Shown: piece after piece, positions 12,584 through 13,280 of the stretch
Layout: each line of letters opens with the position of its first letter
How positions within the stretch are numbered: the stretch's first letter is position 1
Source: Deltaproteobacteria bacterium
GTDB lineage: Bacteria; Desulfobacterota; Desulfobacteria; Desulfobacterales; JAFDCJ01
DNA: 13,280 bases
Reading direction: 5' to 3'
Assembly: GCA_019310665.1 (NCBI GenBank)
Contig: JAFDDW010000016.1
Span: forward strand, 1 to 13,280
Translations under genes and position numbers: made by a program
Notes under the pieces: model-generated
The model's database searches: none
Told to the model about the DNA's origin: nothing
Seen by the model: the letters and a program-made list of their open reading frames with translations, nothing else

Positions 12584-13280
12584 TTACTTATCCATAACGA
12601 TTAATTTTATCTCATCCGAGTTGGCCTTGAGCTCCGGTGCATACATGGCATAGGCCCGGGTCGGCAGGGCACTGAATTTTCCCGGTATCTCAGCCCGTAA
12701 TCGATAGCTGATACTGTGCCGACCGCGGGCCAGGCGGTGCACGAAGAAGCAAACCTTGCGGTCGCGGTATTCCACGTAGGCCCCCATTTCGTTGCTGCCA
12801 TAACCGCTGCGCACTGCTACCGGTTCAAATCCGGCAGCCTTCATATCTTCAAAGACCAGGTACTCATAATCGTTTTTGCTTTCTATAACCAGCTCTATTT
12901 CGACAAGATCTCCGCTGTCAACTGCCGACAGATTTTCCAGAGGCACCCGTTTATATTTTTCCACCTTGCGATCTACCACATGGCCCCGGGAGCCCACATC
13001 CTTAACCTTCTTATCGACTTCCTTCAAGCGGTAAACACGGCGATTGACTTTAATCTCCAGGCCCTCGCGGGTGATAAAATCCTCCAGGGTGAAATAATCC
13101 AGGTAGGCATTGAAATAGATGGGACCCTTGCCGGTCTTTTTCAGAGTCAGTTTGTGATCGCCGGTGGTAATATCGCTGCCTTCCAGAACAAATTTGTTAT
13201 CGAAAGTGAAAAGATTTTCAGCGTTTATTTTCACGGTTTTGGCCTTCGTGCCGTCAAAATAAATATCCAGGCTCAAATCC
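12584..13280 (-). CDS. Bacterial alpha-2-macroglobulin, C-terminal fragment
   Basis: The gene enters from the right edge and ends with TAA at 12586-12584; about 231 codons are visible and the true start lies outside. A TTG at 13276 is an in-frame codon only. The end matches the C-terminal region of bacterial alpha-2-macroglobulins (YfaS type): a pair of terms DYEYLVFEDMKAAGFEPVAV, then GAYVEYRDRKVCFFVHRLARG, YRLRAEIPGKFSALPTRAYA and MYAPELKANSDE. Full proteins run to well over 1,500 residues, sit in the periplasm and trap proteases, often beside penicillin-binding protein 1C. The CxEQ thioester segment and bait region would be upstream, outside the window, so thioester status is unknown. Before the family end, the visible part has DYFTLEDFITREGLEIKVNR-type sequence usual for the complement-like domain. 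Call by eye, fairly sure. Confidence 0.82.
   Translation of the reverse strand, partial: DLSLDIYFDGTKAKTVKINAENLFTFDNKFVLEGSDITTGDHKLTLKKTGKGPIYFNAYLDYFTLEDFITREGLEIKVNRRVYRLKEVDKKVKDVGSRGHVVDRKVEKYKRVPLENLSAVDSGDLVEIELVIESKNDYEYLVFEDMKAAGFEPVAVRSGYGSNEMGAYVEYRDRKVCFFVHRLARGRHSISYRLRAEIPGKFSALPTRAYAMYAPELKANSDEIKLIVMDK

Overview
The window looks like a chromosomal segment of a Gram-negative bacterium, most likely one of the Desulfobacterota (former Deltaproteobacteria). That placement is inference from gene content, protein style and intergenic repeat style, not from a marker gene. The signs of an outer membrane are direct: a lipoprotein polysaccharide exporter of the Wza type, a Wzc-type copolymerase kinase and a bacterial alpha-2-macroglobulin.

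Layout. Bases 2-313 are the 3' end of a PIG-L (LmbE-like) deacetylase. A DegT/StrS sugar aminotransferase follows (457-1542). A 423-base gap (1543-1965) is full of palindromes and holds a sigma-54-like promoter match and a terminator-like hairpin. Six plus-strand genes then form an exopolysaccharide module: a WecA/MraY-like sugar-phosphate transferase (1966-3216), an HD-GYP-like protein that has lost several metal ligands (3308-4378), an ExeA-like AAA ATPase of the kind found in PEP-CTERM/exosortase polysaccharide loci (4501-5310), a Wza-type exporter fused behind a seven-repeat FG-GAP/VCBS propeller (5298-7538), a Wzz+BY-kinase copolymerase (7815-10148) and a Wzy/O-antigen-ligase-like membrane protein (10178-11569). 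After a convergent gap, two minus-strand genes follow: a NUDIX hydrolase (11916-12458) and the 3' part of an alpha-2-macroglobulin gene (12584 to the window edge).

How the genes work together (inference from families). The WecA-like enzyme would load the first sugar phosphate on undecaprenyl phosphate. The aminotransferase and deacetylase would supply or modify sugars, Wzy would polymerise, Wzc would set chain length and gate export by tyrosine phosphorylation, and the propeller-Wza lipoprotein would form the outer-membrane exit. The ATPase and HD-GYP-like protein are probably accessory or regulatory. No Wzx flippase, exosortase or PEP-CTERM protein lies in the window.

Most unusual points: the propeller-exporter fusion; the degenerate HD-GYP site; a third membrane helix after the tyrosine cluster of the kinase, preceded by a slippery A-AAA-AAG; the sigma-54-like promoter followed by a terminator-like hairpin; and a family of mosaic intergenic repeats at four places that share words with each other.
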